This document shows positions 1-9,400 of a DNA stretch of 64,000 nt, piece by piece (the stretch's first letter is position 1; every line of letters starts with the position of its first letter). The stretch spans positions 434,001 through 498,000 of the forward strand of contig NZ_CP040272.1 of NCBI RefSeq assembly GCF_013393905.1, given 5' to 3'. Both the position numbers and the translations under genes were made by a program. The notes below the pieces were generated by a model. It searched no databases. It saw only the letters and a list, made by a program, of their open reading frames with translations, and had not been told where the DNA came from. This stretch comes from Nostoc sp. C052. GTDB taxonomy: Bacteria; Cyanobacteriota; Cyanobacteriia; Cyanobacteriales; Nostocaceae.

Positions 1-92
1 ACATTTTCACCTAGTATAAGCGCAACGCGCTTTGATTCATGGTCAAATTTGCTGCGCCATGTCGAATCATGCGGCACTACTTCTATTTTCAT
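1..92 (-). CDS. GrpB/UPF0157 family protein (partial, N-terminus only)
   Basis: The minus strand reads an open frame from an ATG at 92 that runs off the left edge of the window. It begins MKIEVVPHDSTWRSKF, followed by DHESKRVALILG. This matches the conserved start of the GrpB/UPF0157 family, whose typical opening is I-x-V-V-P-Y-D-P-x-W. Only about 30 residues are visible, so no active-site statement is possible. The family has a nucleotidyltransferase-like fold and is sometimes fused to dephospho-CoA kinase; its function is poorly known. The fit rests on the N-terminal signature alone. Confidence 0.6.
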   Translation of the reverse strand, partial: MKIEVVPHDSTWRSKFDHESKRVALILGEN

Positions 93-177
93 CAGGATTT
101 AGCAAAAATTTTTTTAACGTGGAGACGTAAGATGTGTAAGACATCACACATCACTAGACTTCTTGCATAAGTCGGGT

Positions 178-240
178 AAAGGGTAAGGGTTAAAGGGAAA
201 GGGGATAGAATTAACATTCCCCTTTAACCTTTCCCCCTTT
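178..240. repeat. G/A-rich : C/T-rich inverted repeat (dispersed type)
   Basis: A purine-rich arm (runs of GGGTAAAGGG type) is followed after a short AT spacer by the complementary CCCCTTTAACC-type arm, so the stretch can fold on itself. Similar arms occur at 10080-10150 and 28495-28555, which makes this a dispersed intergenic repeat rather than a gene-specific signal. Confidence 0.55.
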
Positions 241-246
241 CCCCAT

Positions 247-273
247 CTCTTGCAAAAGGCACTTTTGCAAGAG
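247..273. repeat. Perfect 12-bp hairpin
   Basis: CTCTTGCAAAAG (247-258), loop GCA, then CTTTTGCAAGAG (262-273): a perfect stem of 12 bp. It lies about 65 bp past the end of the DUF427 gene and could act as its 3' end, but no T-tract follows on the minus strand, so it is not a canonical intrinsic terminator. Confidence 0.5.
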
Positions 274-296
274 GTCTACTTCACTTACTATTGAAT

Positions 297-331
297 CCAA
301 AATCCAAAATCTAAAATCTAAAATCTAAAAT
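297..331. repeat. Heptamer short tandem repeat (AAAATCY type)
   Basis: About five near-perfect copies of a heptamer of AAAATCC/AAAATCT form. This is the short tandemly repeated (STRR) class known from heterocystous cyanobacteria. It sits immediately downstream of the DUF427 gene. Confidence 0.75.
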
Positions 332-335
332 TGAC

Positions 336-833
336 TCACCATCCCCAAGTACCAGGAGTGCCTTTAAATGGCCCAACAATATCACTGGTTATCCAACCAC
401 CGTAGAAGTTACCTGGTTGTGGTTGCACCTCTTCGCCATTCACGTAACATTTATCCATGACATGAGCGTAAAAAGCTACATAGTCCTTGATAGATTCAAA
501 GGCTGGTGTGGGATTTTGGTAAAACCAAGCAGCATTATGGACTTCTTTTTCACCAACTCGGATTGTATAGTAATTAGCGCTTCCCTTCCACTCACAAAAA
601 CTAGATTGCGGAGTCAGATGTAGATATTCCATTTTGATATCCGCAGGGGGAATGTAGTAAGAAGGAGGATGACTAGTTTCTAAAACACGTTTAGCATTGT
701 GGGTATCTGCAATTATTACTCCGTTAAAGATTATTTGGATATGTTTATTTGTGTCCTCCAGACGAGGAGGACGGGGGTAATCCCAAACTGATTCTTGTCC
801 GGGAGCAGGTTCGATACGTTGAGAATTAACCAT
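336..833 (-). CDS. DUF427 domain protein
   Basis: This 165-aa protein shows the DUF427 signatures in order: SYYIPPADI near residue 58, FCEWKGSANYY near 79, a tryptophan-rich AAWFYQNP segment near 101, and PQPGNFYGGWIT near residue 139. Family members are small soluble beta-rich proteins of unknown biochemical role. The length is a little above the common range of about 100-160 residues because of a short N-terminal extension rich in Pro and Glu. It is a single gene with an STRR downstream. The next gene upstream is on the other side of the HlyB/HlyD pair's 3' end, so an operon with them is possible but not shown. Confidence 0.85.
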   Translation of the reverse strand: MVNSQRIEPAPGQESVWDYPRPPRLEDTNKHIQIIFNGVIIADTHNAKRVLETSHPPSYYIPPADIKMEYLHLTPQSSFCEWKGSANYYTIRVGEKEVHNAAWFYQNPTPAFESIKDYVAFYAHVMDKCYVNGEEVQPQPGNFYGGWITSDIVGPFKGTPGTWGW

Positions 834-973
834 TATTAAGAGTGCTGAGTGCTTTTAGCGGGGCGTTTAGACTGTGCTGAGTATTGAGCGAGGAAAAATA
901 CTTAGTATTTATGTACTAAATGAAGCAGCAACTCTCCTTGTGGAGTCACTGCGGTCTTTTAACTCAACACTCT

Positions 974-2542
974 TTATCGTACTTCTTTAAGAGCATCAAC
1001 TTGCTTGGTAAATAACTCAGTGAATAAACTAAGCACAGTCCGTTCTTCACGCACTTTTATATTGGCACTGATGGACATACCTGATTGCAAGGTGACGTTT
1101 TTACCCTTAATTACTAAAGATTGCTTATCTAATGAGACTTTTGCCGGAAATCTGTAAAACTGATGGGTTTGGTCTGGCGGTAATGCGTCTGAACCTATGC
1201 CAATCACTTCCCCTTTGATATCGCCGAACTCGCTGTAAGGAAAGGAGTCAATTCTGACATCTACCTTCATACCTTTTCGCACAAATCCAATATCTTTGTT
1301 AGTGATGAAAACTTCAGCTATATAGCTTTCATTGGGGACAATTTGCAGCAATTTAGTAGTCGGAGTTGCTACAAATCCAGGGTTTTTTGCTTGTAAATCG
1401 AAAACTGTTCCAGCCACAGGCGCACGGAGTTCTTGATATTTAACGTTTAATTGCGATTGAGATATTTTACTATTGACATCTGCCAAACGCTGCTCATTAT
1501 CCAGCAAAACTTTCATGAATTGGCTATCAATTGTGGCAATACGCTGTTTGTTATCAGCTATTTTATCCAAAATATTTTTATCAGAAACAGCCACCGTATT
1601 ACTTGCTTCTTGTTGTCCTTTTTCTATATCAAACTGGAGGCGTTTTAGTTCTTCACCTAGTTGCGCTACTTCTGCCGTGCGGTTTTGTACTTCTTGTTGC
1701 TGGTTGAGATACTGAAGTTGAGAAATACCACCTTCTTCTGCTAATATCTTCAGCTTCTCTAAAATTCCCTGTTGAATAGCTAAACTTGATTTACTATCTT
1801 CCAGTTTAATTTGGTTTTGAGTAAATTGTTTTTTGGTTTTTTCTACTTCAAATAGTGCCGCAGAAGCACGAGAGTCTAATTCTTTTTTGGCTACTCGTAG
1901 AAGTTGTTGTTCATCAATTCCCAATCCAGAATCTTGACCAGAGTTTTTTAATTGAGTCCGAAATAATTCATTTTCTGCTACTAAGGCGGCTCGACTTTTT
2001 AATAGAAAAGCAGTTTCTTGTGGTAAATTACCGCGCAGATATAACAATTCCGATCCTGTGGCGGTACTTGCACTCATCAATCGACGATAAATCTGGTTTT
2101 CTTTAATTAATGCAAGGCGAATTTTCTTCAAAGAATTTAATTCGGCTACAGAAGCGATAGAATCAAAAGTTAGCAACAAATCTCCTGGCTTAACTTCTTG
2201 TCCATCTTTAACATTAACTGTTTTCACCACTCCACTAACAGGAGCTTGAACTTCTTTTACTGTTCCTTGCGGCTTTAATTGTCCTGTTGCTGGCACTACT
2301 TGCTCAATTTTTGCAAAATAAGTCCAAGCAATTCCAAAACAGGCTAGTCCTATGAGTGTAACCATGATTGTACGCGACCAAATTGGAGATTGGCGCAAGA
2401 CAATAGATTGCTCAAATTCTTGAGTGCTTGAGTTATTTAAAGACTGTTGAGCAGCTTTCTGTTGTTTTGTGAGTACCTGTGAATCTTGCTTCACTCCGTT
2501 TTTCTGATTGCCGTTGAGGTGATTGCCATTAAGTTGAGTCAT
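974..2542 (-). CDS. HlyD-family type I secretion periplasmic adaptor
   Basis: Membrane-fusion subunit of a type I secretion system. A single inner-membrane helix (SRTIMVTLIGLACFGIAW) follows a short cytoplasmic tail. Next come the first biotinyl-lipoyl half (VQAPVSGVVKTVNVKDGQEV), a long Gln/Glu/Lys-rich coiled coil (about residues 150-370), and the second lipoyl half with ELRAPVAGTVFDLQ and the C-terminal beta domain. The open frame extends 15 codons further upstream to 2587. That extension is encoded by an STRR-like heptamer array and reads KIQNLKSQIV, the usual artefact of translating such repeats, so the start at 2542 (MTQLNG) is preferred. It lies downstream of the ABC exporter gene in the same direction, giving the normal HlyB-HlyD order. 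No TolC-like outer-membrane gene is in the window. Confidence 0.93.
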   Translation of the reverse strand: MTQLNGNHLNGNQKNGVKQDSQVLTKQQKAAQQSLNNSSTQEFEQSIVLRQSPIWSRTIMVTLIGLACFGIAWTYFAKIEQVVPATGQLKPQGTVKEVQAPVSGVVKTVNVKDGQEVKPGDLLLTFDSIASVAELNSLKKIRLALIKENQIYRRLMSASTATGSELLYLRGNLPQETAFLLKSRAALVAENELFRTQLKNSGQDSGLGIDEQQLLRVAKKELDSRASAALFEVEKTKKQFTQNQIKLEDSKSSLAIQQGILEKLKILAEEGGISQLQYLNQQQEVQNRTAEVAQLGEELKRLQFDIEKGQQEASNTVAVSDKNILDKIADNKQRIATIDSQFMKVLLDNEQRLADVNSKISQSQLNVKYQELRAPVAGTVFDLQAKNPGFVATPTTKLLQIVPNESYIAEVFITNKDIGFVRKGMKVDVRIDSFPYSEFGDIKGEVIGIGSDALPPDQTHQFYRFPAKVSLDKQSLVIKGKNVTLQSGMSISANIKVREERTVLSLFTELFTKQVDALKEVR

Positions 2543-2547
2543 AACGA

Positions 2548-2578
2548 TTTGGGATTTTAGATTTTGGATTTTTTGTAG
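2548..2578. repeat. Heptamer short tandem repeat in the exporter/adaptor gap
   Basis: An imperfect array of the AAAATCC/AAAATCT heptamer (minus strand) lies directly before the preferred hlyD start. It is of the same class as the array at 297-331. Confidence 0.65.
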
Positions 2579-2629
2579 GGTGGGCAATGTTTCCCGATGC
2601 CAAAAACCTTTGCCCCCAGGAATGACTAA

Positions 2630-5600
2630 TTACAAGTTTACATCTTGTTGCTGATACAGGTAATAATAATGACCCTTGGTAGCCATTAATTCCTGATGGC
2701 TGCCTTGCTCTATAACCCTGCTGTTATCCATCACAACAATCATGTCTGCATTACTGACGGTATTCAGTCGGTGGGTAATAAAAAATACCGTATCGCCCTT
2801 GAATGCTTTGGCTAAGTTGAGACAGATTTGCCGTTCTGTGGGATAATCTAATGCACTGGTTGCTTCGTCTAAAACTAATAGTTTTGGTCTTTGTAAAACT
2901 GAACGAGCGATCGCAATTCTTTGTCTTTGTCCACCTGAAAGTGCAGAACCCCGCTCTCCCACCCGCGTGTTATACCCGTTGGGTAAGTTCATGATAAACT
3001 CGTGAGCGCATGCAACCTGAGCCGCTTCGATAATTTCTTCGGTTGTGGCATCGGGATTGGTTAGGGCAATATTTTCCTGAACGCTGCCGTCAAACAATAA
3101 TGTCTCTTGGGGAACTACGCCTATTTGTCGTCGCAGTGAATAAAGTTCCACTTTGGCAATATCATAACCATCAATCAATATTCTGCCGGACTCAGTATCG
3201 TAAAGTCTCAGCAGTAATTTCATCATCGTACTTTTACCAGAACCGCTTTGTCCGACAATGCCGATAAATTTCCCTGGCTCAAATTCGAGGTTGACATTAG
3301 AAAGTTGTAGAGGGCCGCTTGTACCAAAACGGAAGGAAACATTTTCGTATTTGACTGCTCCCTTAATGGTAGGTAAGGGTATATTGTAGCGGTCTGTTTC
3401 TCCTTCTTGTGGTGTATCGACAATATCGCTTAAACGTTCTAGAGACAAGGCAGTTTCTTGGAAACTTTGCCAAAGTTGAGCTAAACGTAATATTGGGCTG
3501 GTGACGTAACCCGATATAATCCTAAAGGCAATTAATTCGCCTAATGTTAATTGTTGTTGGAGAACTAAATAAGCTCCTACCCACAAAACTAGTAAACTGC
3601 TGAGTTTGTTGAGAAAGTTACTGGTAGAATTTGCAAGGGTAGAAGTCACAACTGTTTTAAAACCAGCGGCGACAAATCGGGCATAACGCTCTTGCCAGGA
3701 AAAGCGCGATCGCAATTCGATATTTTGCGCTTTTACTGTTTGAATTCCTGACATCACCTCCACTAAATAAGATTGAGTTTCGGCGTTGCGTTCGGCTTTG
3801 GCACGTAGCTGTCTGCTAATAGTGGGAGAAGCAACTAAAGTAATTACCACAAATACGGGAATTGTGCTTAAGCCAACTAAGGTGAGTTGCCAACTGTAAA
3901 TCAGCATTACACCGATATAGACCACCGAGAACAGAGCATCTAACCCTACTGTTAAGGCAGTACCCGTGAGAAATTGGCGGATATTTTCTAGTTCGTTGAT
4001 GCGAGTAGAAAGTTCACCCACCGGTCGGCGTTCAAAATAGCGCAGCGGTAGACGTAGTAGATGGTCAATAATTTGTGACCCTAAACCCATATCAATCCGA
4101 TTAGTAGTATCGACAAATAGGTAGGTTCTTAAGGTAGTCAATACTGCTTCAAATAGCCCAACTACTAAGAGTAAAACCCCCAAAATATGTAGTGTGCCAA
4201 TACTATTTTGAGTGATAACTTTGTCGATAATTAACTGAACAACTAGGGGATTTGCCAACGCTGCCAATTGCACGAAAAAGGAAGCGATAAAGACCTCTAT
4301 CAGGACTCGACGGTGGCGTGACAAATAGGGTATAAACCACCGTAAACTAAAGCGTTCTTGGGGTGTTTCTTTAGTAGCACTGAGTAGTAATACCCTAACT
4401 TGGGGCGGAAAGTTGGTTGGATCAACCTCTAATTGTTCAACCAATTGAGCGGGTTTGCAGCGCACAATTCCTTGAGATGGCACACCTACAACCACGGTAT
4501 TGGCATCAGCTGCATATAAGACGGCAAAACTATCACCATAGCGAATGAGCGCAGGTGTCGGAATGCGCGTTACGGAAGCGACTGGTAGCTCTATTAACTG
4601 GGCTTTCAGTCCAATGGACTCTGCCAGGTAAGCGGTTACTTGAAACGATATAGTCCCCTGGCGTTTGACTTGCTCAGTTAAGATGCGGCGAACCACCTCT
4701 CGCCGAAACGGCATTTCTAGGTGCTTCGCGATCATTTGGAAGCAGGCGAAGGCTGAATTTAGTTCTCCTTTACCACCAAAAAATGGGTATTTTTGTTTTG
4801 GCGAATTCTTTGAATTTGGGAGGGCTGTTTGTGGAACTATTTCGTCTGATGCGTAGGGGATATCTAATTTCTGTAGGCTATCTGCTGATGTGGTGTCACT
4901 AACCACAAGTTCTATCTGATGACTATTATCTTCTAAGAGCAAATCTGACGGATTTATACCAATCAAGCGCGCGGGGTTTTGACCTATGACCTGAATATTA
5001 TCTCGATCGTCGTCTGATTCTAGGCGATCGCCTGGTGACAAATCTGTGATTGCACCACCGCCACTGACAAACCAGATGCTTTCGCTATCCAGTTGGTTGA
5101 ATGGAGTTTTTCCTGAAGGGAGGTAATGTATTTTCGCCTTTGGTAAGGCTTTTTCTGCCAGTTCTCTGAGATTTAAGGTAGCGATCGCTTGCTTTTGCCA
5201 ATAGGAACCGAGAATATCGAAAACTTCGGCCAAATAACTGCGGTTCTTACGAGCTTCGGCAAAGGCTGGGTATGAAGCCAGAAAGCTAAAATATGCTGAT
5301 GCACTCAAGGTTAAACATACTACTTCGGTGGAAGCGATCGCTGTTTCACAGGGGACATCGCGCAACAAACCAATTTCGCCAATAATTTCCCCTGGTTGCA
5401 GTAATTTCAGGGTGATTGGCATTTGCGTCTGGGGGTCGTATCCCAATAGCCGCACTTGTCCCTCATAAATGATGGTGATGCGTTCTGGGAGACTTTCTTT
5501 ACCGATGATTTTCTGACCTATGCGATAGCGCCAGGCTTGTAGTTGTTCTGATAAATTAGCGATCGCTCCATCTGGTAACCGATCAAACCCCTCTAGGGTG

Positions 5601-5638
5601 GTGAGAAATTCAGGAAAAGTGCTCTTAATATAAGTCAT
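2630..5638 (-). CDS. HlyB-like ABC exporter with cNMP-binding N-terminus and inactive C39-like domain
   Basis: This 1002-aa type I secretion ATPase has four parts. The N-terminus (about 1-140) is a cyclic-nucleotide-binding-like domain (LLQPGEIIGEIGLLRD). A C39 peptidase-like domain (about 290-420) follows, then a six-helix transmembrane domain (about 450-720). The ATPase ends the protein, with Walker A GQSGSGKST near 800, signature LSGGQRQR near 900 and Walker B LLVLDEATSALD. In the C39-like part the expected D-C-G-x-A-C is N-S-A-F-A-C, so the catalytic Cys aligns with Ser. The expected His (G-H-F-V-V-L) aligns with Ser (GDSFAVLY). That is the HlyB situation, where the domain docks substrate without cleaving a leader. 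It is followed by hlyD after 87 bp (to the preferred start). Likely substrates are the non-leader, RTX-type exoproteins encoded in this window. Confidence 0.93.
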   Translation of the reverse strand: MTYIKSTFPEFLTTLEGFDRLPDGAIANLSEQLQAWRYRIGQKIIGKESLPERITIIYEGQVRLLGYDPQTQMPITLKLLQPGEIIGEIGLLRDVPCETAIASTEVVCLTLSASAYFSFLASYPAFAEARKNRSYLAEVFDILGSYWQKQAIATLNLRELAEKALPKAKIHYLPSGKTPFNQLDSESIWFVSGGGAITDLSPGDRLESDDDRDNIQVIGQNPARLIGINPSDLLLEDNSHQIELVVSDTTSADSLQKLDIPYASDEIVPQTALPNSKNSPKQKYPFFGGKGELNSAFACFQMIAKHLEMPFRREVVRRILTEQVKRQGTISFQVTAYLAESIGLKAQLIELPVASVTRIPTPALIRYGDSFAVLYAADANTVVVGVPSQGIVRCKPAQLVEQLEVDPTNFPPQVRVLLLSATKETPQERFSLRWFIPYLSRHRRVLIEVFIASFFVQLAALANPLVVQLIIDKVITQNSIGTLHILGVLLLVVGLFEAVLTTLRTYLFVDTTNRIDMGLGSQIIDHLLRLPLRYFERRPVGELSTRINELENIRQFLTGTALTVGLDALFSVVYIGVMLIYSWQLTLVGLSTIPVFVVITLVASPTISRQLRAKAERNAETQSYLVEVMSGIQTVKAQNIELRSRFSWQERYARFVAAGFKTVVTSTLANSTSNFLNKLSSLLVLWVGAYLVLQQQLTLGELIAFRIISGYVTSPILRLAQLWQSFQETALSLERLSDIVDTPQEGETDRYNIPLPTIKGAVKYENVSFRFGTSGPLQLSNVNLEFEPGKFIGIVGQSGSGKSTMMKLLLRLYDTESGRILIDGYDIAKVELYSLRRQIGVVPQETLLFDGSVQENIALTNPDATTEEIIEAAQVACAHEFIMNLPNGYNTRVGERGSALSGGQRQRIAIARSVLQRPKLLVLDEATSALDYPTERQICLNLAKAFKGDTVFFITHRLNTVSNADMIVVMDNSRVIEQGSHQELMATKGHYYYLYQQQDVNL

Positions 5639-6382
5639 ATCAAATCGAAGGTAAAAGTGAAGAATAAGGCTGAGAATATTACCCAGTATCTCTTTTATTA
5701 ACAGTGGCAGTATTTGATTTTATGCCAGCTACAGTAAGACTTATGTGGCATTTAGGTTGCCTAATTTTGTTAAATCGCAGAGGTTACTTTTGTCTAATTT
5801 CATACCTGTATTCACTTAACACGGTTCCTACTTCTATCTATTGTTCAAAACAAAGATAGTGTAAATAGGTCGAGGACAAGTTATCACTTGGTTAACGCTA
5901 CATAATTTATACAAGTTTAAAATCAATATTTAGTATTGCAAGTATGCAGGACGGATGCTCATCATCAAACCAAGATACAGAAACGCGGTTGTTAAACTTA
6001 GGGCTGCCTATTTTTTTTATGATAATCAACCTGAAAGTATCACAGATGTTTTCCTAAGTAAATACCCTAGTTAAGAATTATGTAATAAAAAAACTTTAAA
6101 TTTCTGAATTATGTTTTACAAATTCTTGAATACAGGGATTGACAGTATCATTGATGGCGAAAGACAATGAACTTTCCTTGTTAAATAGTACCCATGAGCG
6201 ATTATGAAAGAATTCTTCATCACTTTTTTGCTAGCCTAATTTAATAATAAAAGTAAAGGCAAAGATTTTTTGCGCCCCAAGAGGAATCAACTATTAAATT
6301 TATGAAGGAAAGACAAGAACTGCCTTCAGTAAATTTACTAGTTTAATTAACATGAAGTCATTTGCATCGATACGCATAAAAT
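5639..6382. other. Intergenic region upstream of the exporter operon
   Basis: No convincing coding sequence in about 740 bp. It is AT-rich and should hold the promoter of the HlyB/HlyD pair (minus strand). No clear regulatory motif was recognised. Confidence 0.5.
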
Positions 6383-6410
6383 AACCCCACCCCACAGATG
6401 GGATGAGGTT
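6383..6410 (-). terminator. Intrinsic-type terminator of the DUF4347 exoprotein gene
   Basis: Read on the minus strand, AACCTCATCCCAT pairs imperfectly with the following GGGGTGGGGTT across a short loop, and TTATTTT follows. It starts 30 bp after the stop codon of the gene ending at 6440. A near-copy of this sequence lies downstream of the last NRPS gene at 10345-10370. Confidence 0.7.
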
Positions 6411-6439
6411 GTTGGATTTTGCTCAGTAATTACCCGATT

Positions 6440-9400
6440 TTAAGCAAGATTGGCACTTAAATTTACTTGCACAATCACATCGTTGTAATCTTTATCACCA
6501 CCATTCGGTAAATCCTCAAAACCAAAGGTGTTATTTCCCAACAGTCGAATGTGATCGACCTTATCTGAGTTGGCACCCAAGAATGAGAAGTAAACGTTCT
6601 TATTGGCATTACCATTGAGAACAGCATCGGGTCTACCGTCCACAATAATAAATGGTGCAAACAGCGAATCAGCCCCAAAATTGCCGATGTAAGAGGCTGT
6701 ACCTTGGTTGCTCACTGTCAAATCAATGCCTGCAACACGTCCACGCATGGCGGCTTCGGTGTAACCTGCTTGTCCAACGAGAATATCTGCTTTACCATCG
6801 CCATTCGTGTCAATACCACCATTCTCATCAGCAACTTTATAGAATCCCACAAAGTTGTTGAATGCAGCTTCTCTGTGAACCTTAAAATCAGCCTTTACTG
6901 ATTGTGTCACATCCCGTAAATCAATCAGTTCCCCTTCCTTTTTGCCTTGCAAACCTGTACCCAAAGTTACCTGTTGATTTGTTGCTTGAACTGTGACAAC
7001 CAAATTCTGGAAGTTGAGAGAAAATCCTTCATCTTCTGTGTTACTATTGGTAACTGAGGAAAAAACCACACTTGAGAAAGAGGCTTTTCCAGACAGTACA
7101 GCCTGAGTTGTACTGTTGGATATCATGTAGAATCGGAGTTTGGTATTAGACTCAAATTCTAAGATGTTTGTCAAGTCGGCACTACTAAAACCATTAGGTG
7201 AATTGCCAAGGGAACAGAAAATCACCTTGGAACGCAAAAGAGCCGCTTTTGCATAGCCTTCTGCACCAGGGGCTATGCCATCAATCTTACCTTCATCATC
7301 ATCAACATTAAATACACACAGTTCATCCATCTGTTTGGAGGTCTTGGTTTTAATCTTGATTGAGAGTTTTGCTTTATCACCTTTAATGTTGAGTTTAGTC
7401 TTAACACTAAAGATATCGCCTGTAATTTTTGTCAGTAGGCTAATGGATTGGATATTAACAGTTGTCTTTTTATCAACTGCAAGTGTAAAGATATCACTGG
7501 CTTGATCTCCAGCAATATCTTTAGCAGTAACTTTGATGTTTAGACTACCCACATCCTTATTTTTAGGAGTTCCACTGAAGGTAAGAGTATCAGGATTGAA
7601 CTTCAACCAAGTGGGTAGTAAATCATCATTTGCCAAAGTTGCAGTGTAAGTCAGGATATCTCCAGCATCTTCATCACTAAAAGTGTCAACTGGAACTACA
7701 AAGTTGAAGACACTATCTTCGGTGGCTTCTTGATCTTGAATTTCATTTGCCACCTCTGGAGCTTTATTGGCATTATTAACTGCAAGTGTAAATACATCAT
7801 TGGCTTGATCTCCAGCAATATCTTTAGCGGTAACTTTGATGTCTAGACTACCCACATCCTGACTTGTGGGAGTGCCACTGAAGGTAAGGGTATCAGGATT
7901 GAAGTTCAACCAAGTGGGTAATAGGTCATCATTTGCCAGAGTTGCAGTGTAAGTGAGGATGTCTTGAGCATCTGCATCACTGAATGTGTCAACTGGAACT
8001 ACGAAGTTGAAGACACTATCTTCAGTAGCTTCTTTATCCTGAATTGCATTCGCTACCTCTGGAACTTGGTTGACCAAATAACGCGCTACAGCAAAGTCAT
8101 TATCTGTCCCGTTATTGCTAGTTCCCGCCACGAGAATCTTGCCGTCAGCTTGCACGGTGATACTGTTGCCAGAGTCATCATTGCTATTAAAGTCGGTTGT
8201 TACCTTGCCAGTAGTGTTGAAGTTGGTGTCGAGAGTGCCATCGCTGTTGTAACGCACTATGGCAAAGTCATTATTTGTCCCGTTATTGCTAGTTCCCACC
8301 ACAAGAATCTTGCCGTCAGCTTGCACGGTGACACTGTAGCTAGAGTCATCATTGGTATCAAAGTCGGTTGTTACCTTGCCAGTAGTGTTGAAGCTGGTGT
8401 CGAGAGTACCATCGCTGTTGTAACGCACTATGGCAAAGTCATTATTTGTCCCGTTATTGCTAGTTCCCACCACAAGAATCTTGCCGTCAGCTTGCACGGT
8501 GACACTGTAGCTAGAGTCATCATTGGTATCAAAGTCGGTTGTTACCTTGCCAGTAGTGTTGAAGCTGGTGTCGAGAGTACCATTGCTGTTGTAACGCACT
8601 ATGGCAAAGTCATTATTTGTCCCGTTATAAGCAGATCCCGCCACAAGAATCTTGCCGTCAGCTTGCACGGTGATACTTCTGCCAAAGTCATGATTGCTAT
8701 TAAAGTCGGTTGTTACCTTGCCAGTAGTGTTGAAGCTGGTGTCGAGAGTGCCATTGCTGTTGTAACGCACTATGGCAAAGTCATAATCTGTCCCGTTATA
8801 GCTAGTTCCCGCCACAAGAATCTTGCCGTCAGCTTGCACGGTGATACTGTTACCAGAGTCATCGTTGCTATTGAAGTCGGTTGTTACCTTGCCAGTGGTG
8901 TTAAAGTTGGTGTCGAGAGTGCCATTGCTGTTGTAACGCACTATGGCAAAGTCATAATCTGTCCCGTTATAGCTAGTTCCCGCCACAAGAATCTTGCCGT
9001 CAGCTTGCACGGTGATACTGTTACCAGAGTCATCGTTGCTATTGAAGTCGGTTGTTACCTTGCCAGTAGTGTTGAAGTTGGTGTCGAGAGTGCCATCGCT
9101 GTTGTAACGCACTACGGCAAAGTCATAATCTGTCCCGTTATAGCTAGTTCCCGCCACAAGAATCTTGCCGTCAGCTTGCACGGTGATACTGTTACCAGAG
9201 TCATCGTTGCTATTAAAGTCGGTTGTTACCTTGCCAGTAGTGTTGAAGCTGGTGTCAAGCACTACTATACCTAGTACTGAAGCATAGGCTGCCATTACTT
9301 CTGCCCGAAACGCCAGAGTAGGAATAATTGCCCCTGTAGAAACCTCCAGCTCCCAGTCACCACCTAATGCAGTACTCCCCGTTAAGTCATCAGATGCCGC

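Noticed and set aside
5740..5800. Pho-box-like AGGTTAC and GTTAAA motifs upstream of the exporter
   Set aside because: The motifs are not in 11-bp register, so the tandem structure is absent.
8070..9262. CRISPR-like array
   Set aside because: The repeats are contiguous 171-bp coding units without unique spacers.
7964..9274. Long plus-strand open frame of 436 codons with repeats
   Set aside because: It is antisense to seven 171-bp repeats whose length is a multiple of three, so absence of stops in one unit carries to all. The coding strand has clear delta-60 motifs.
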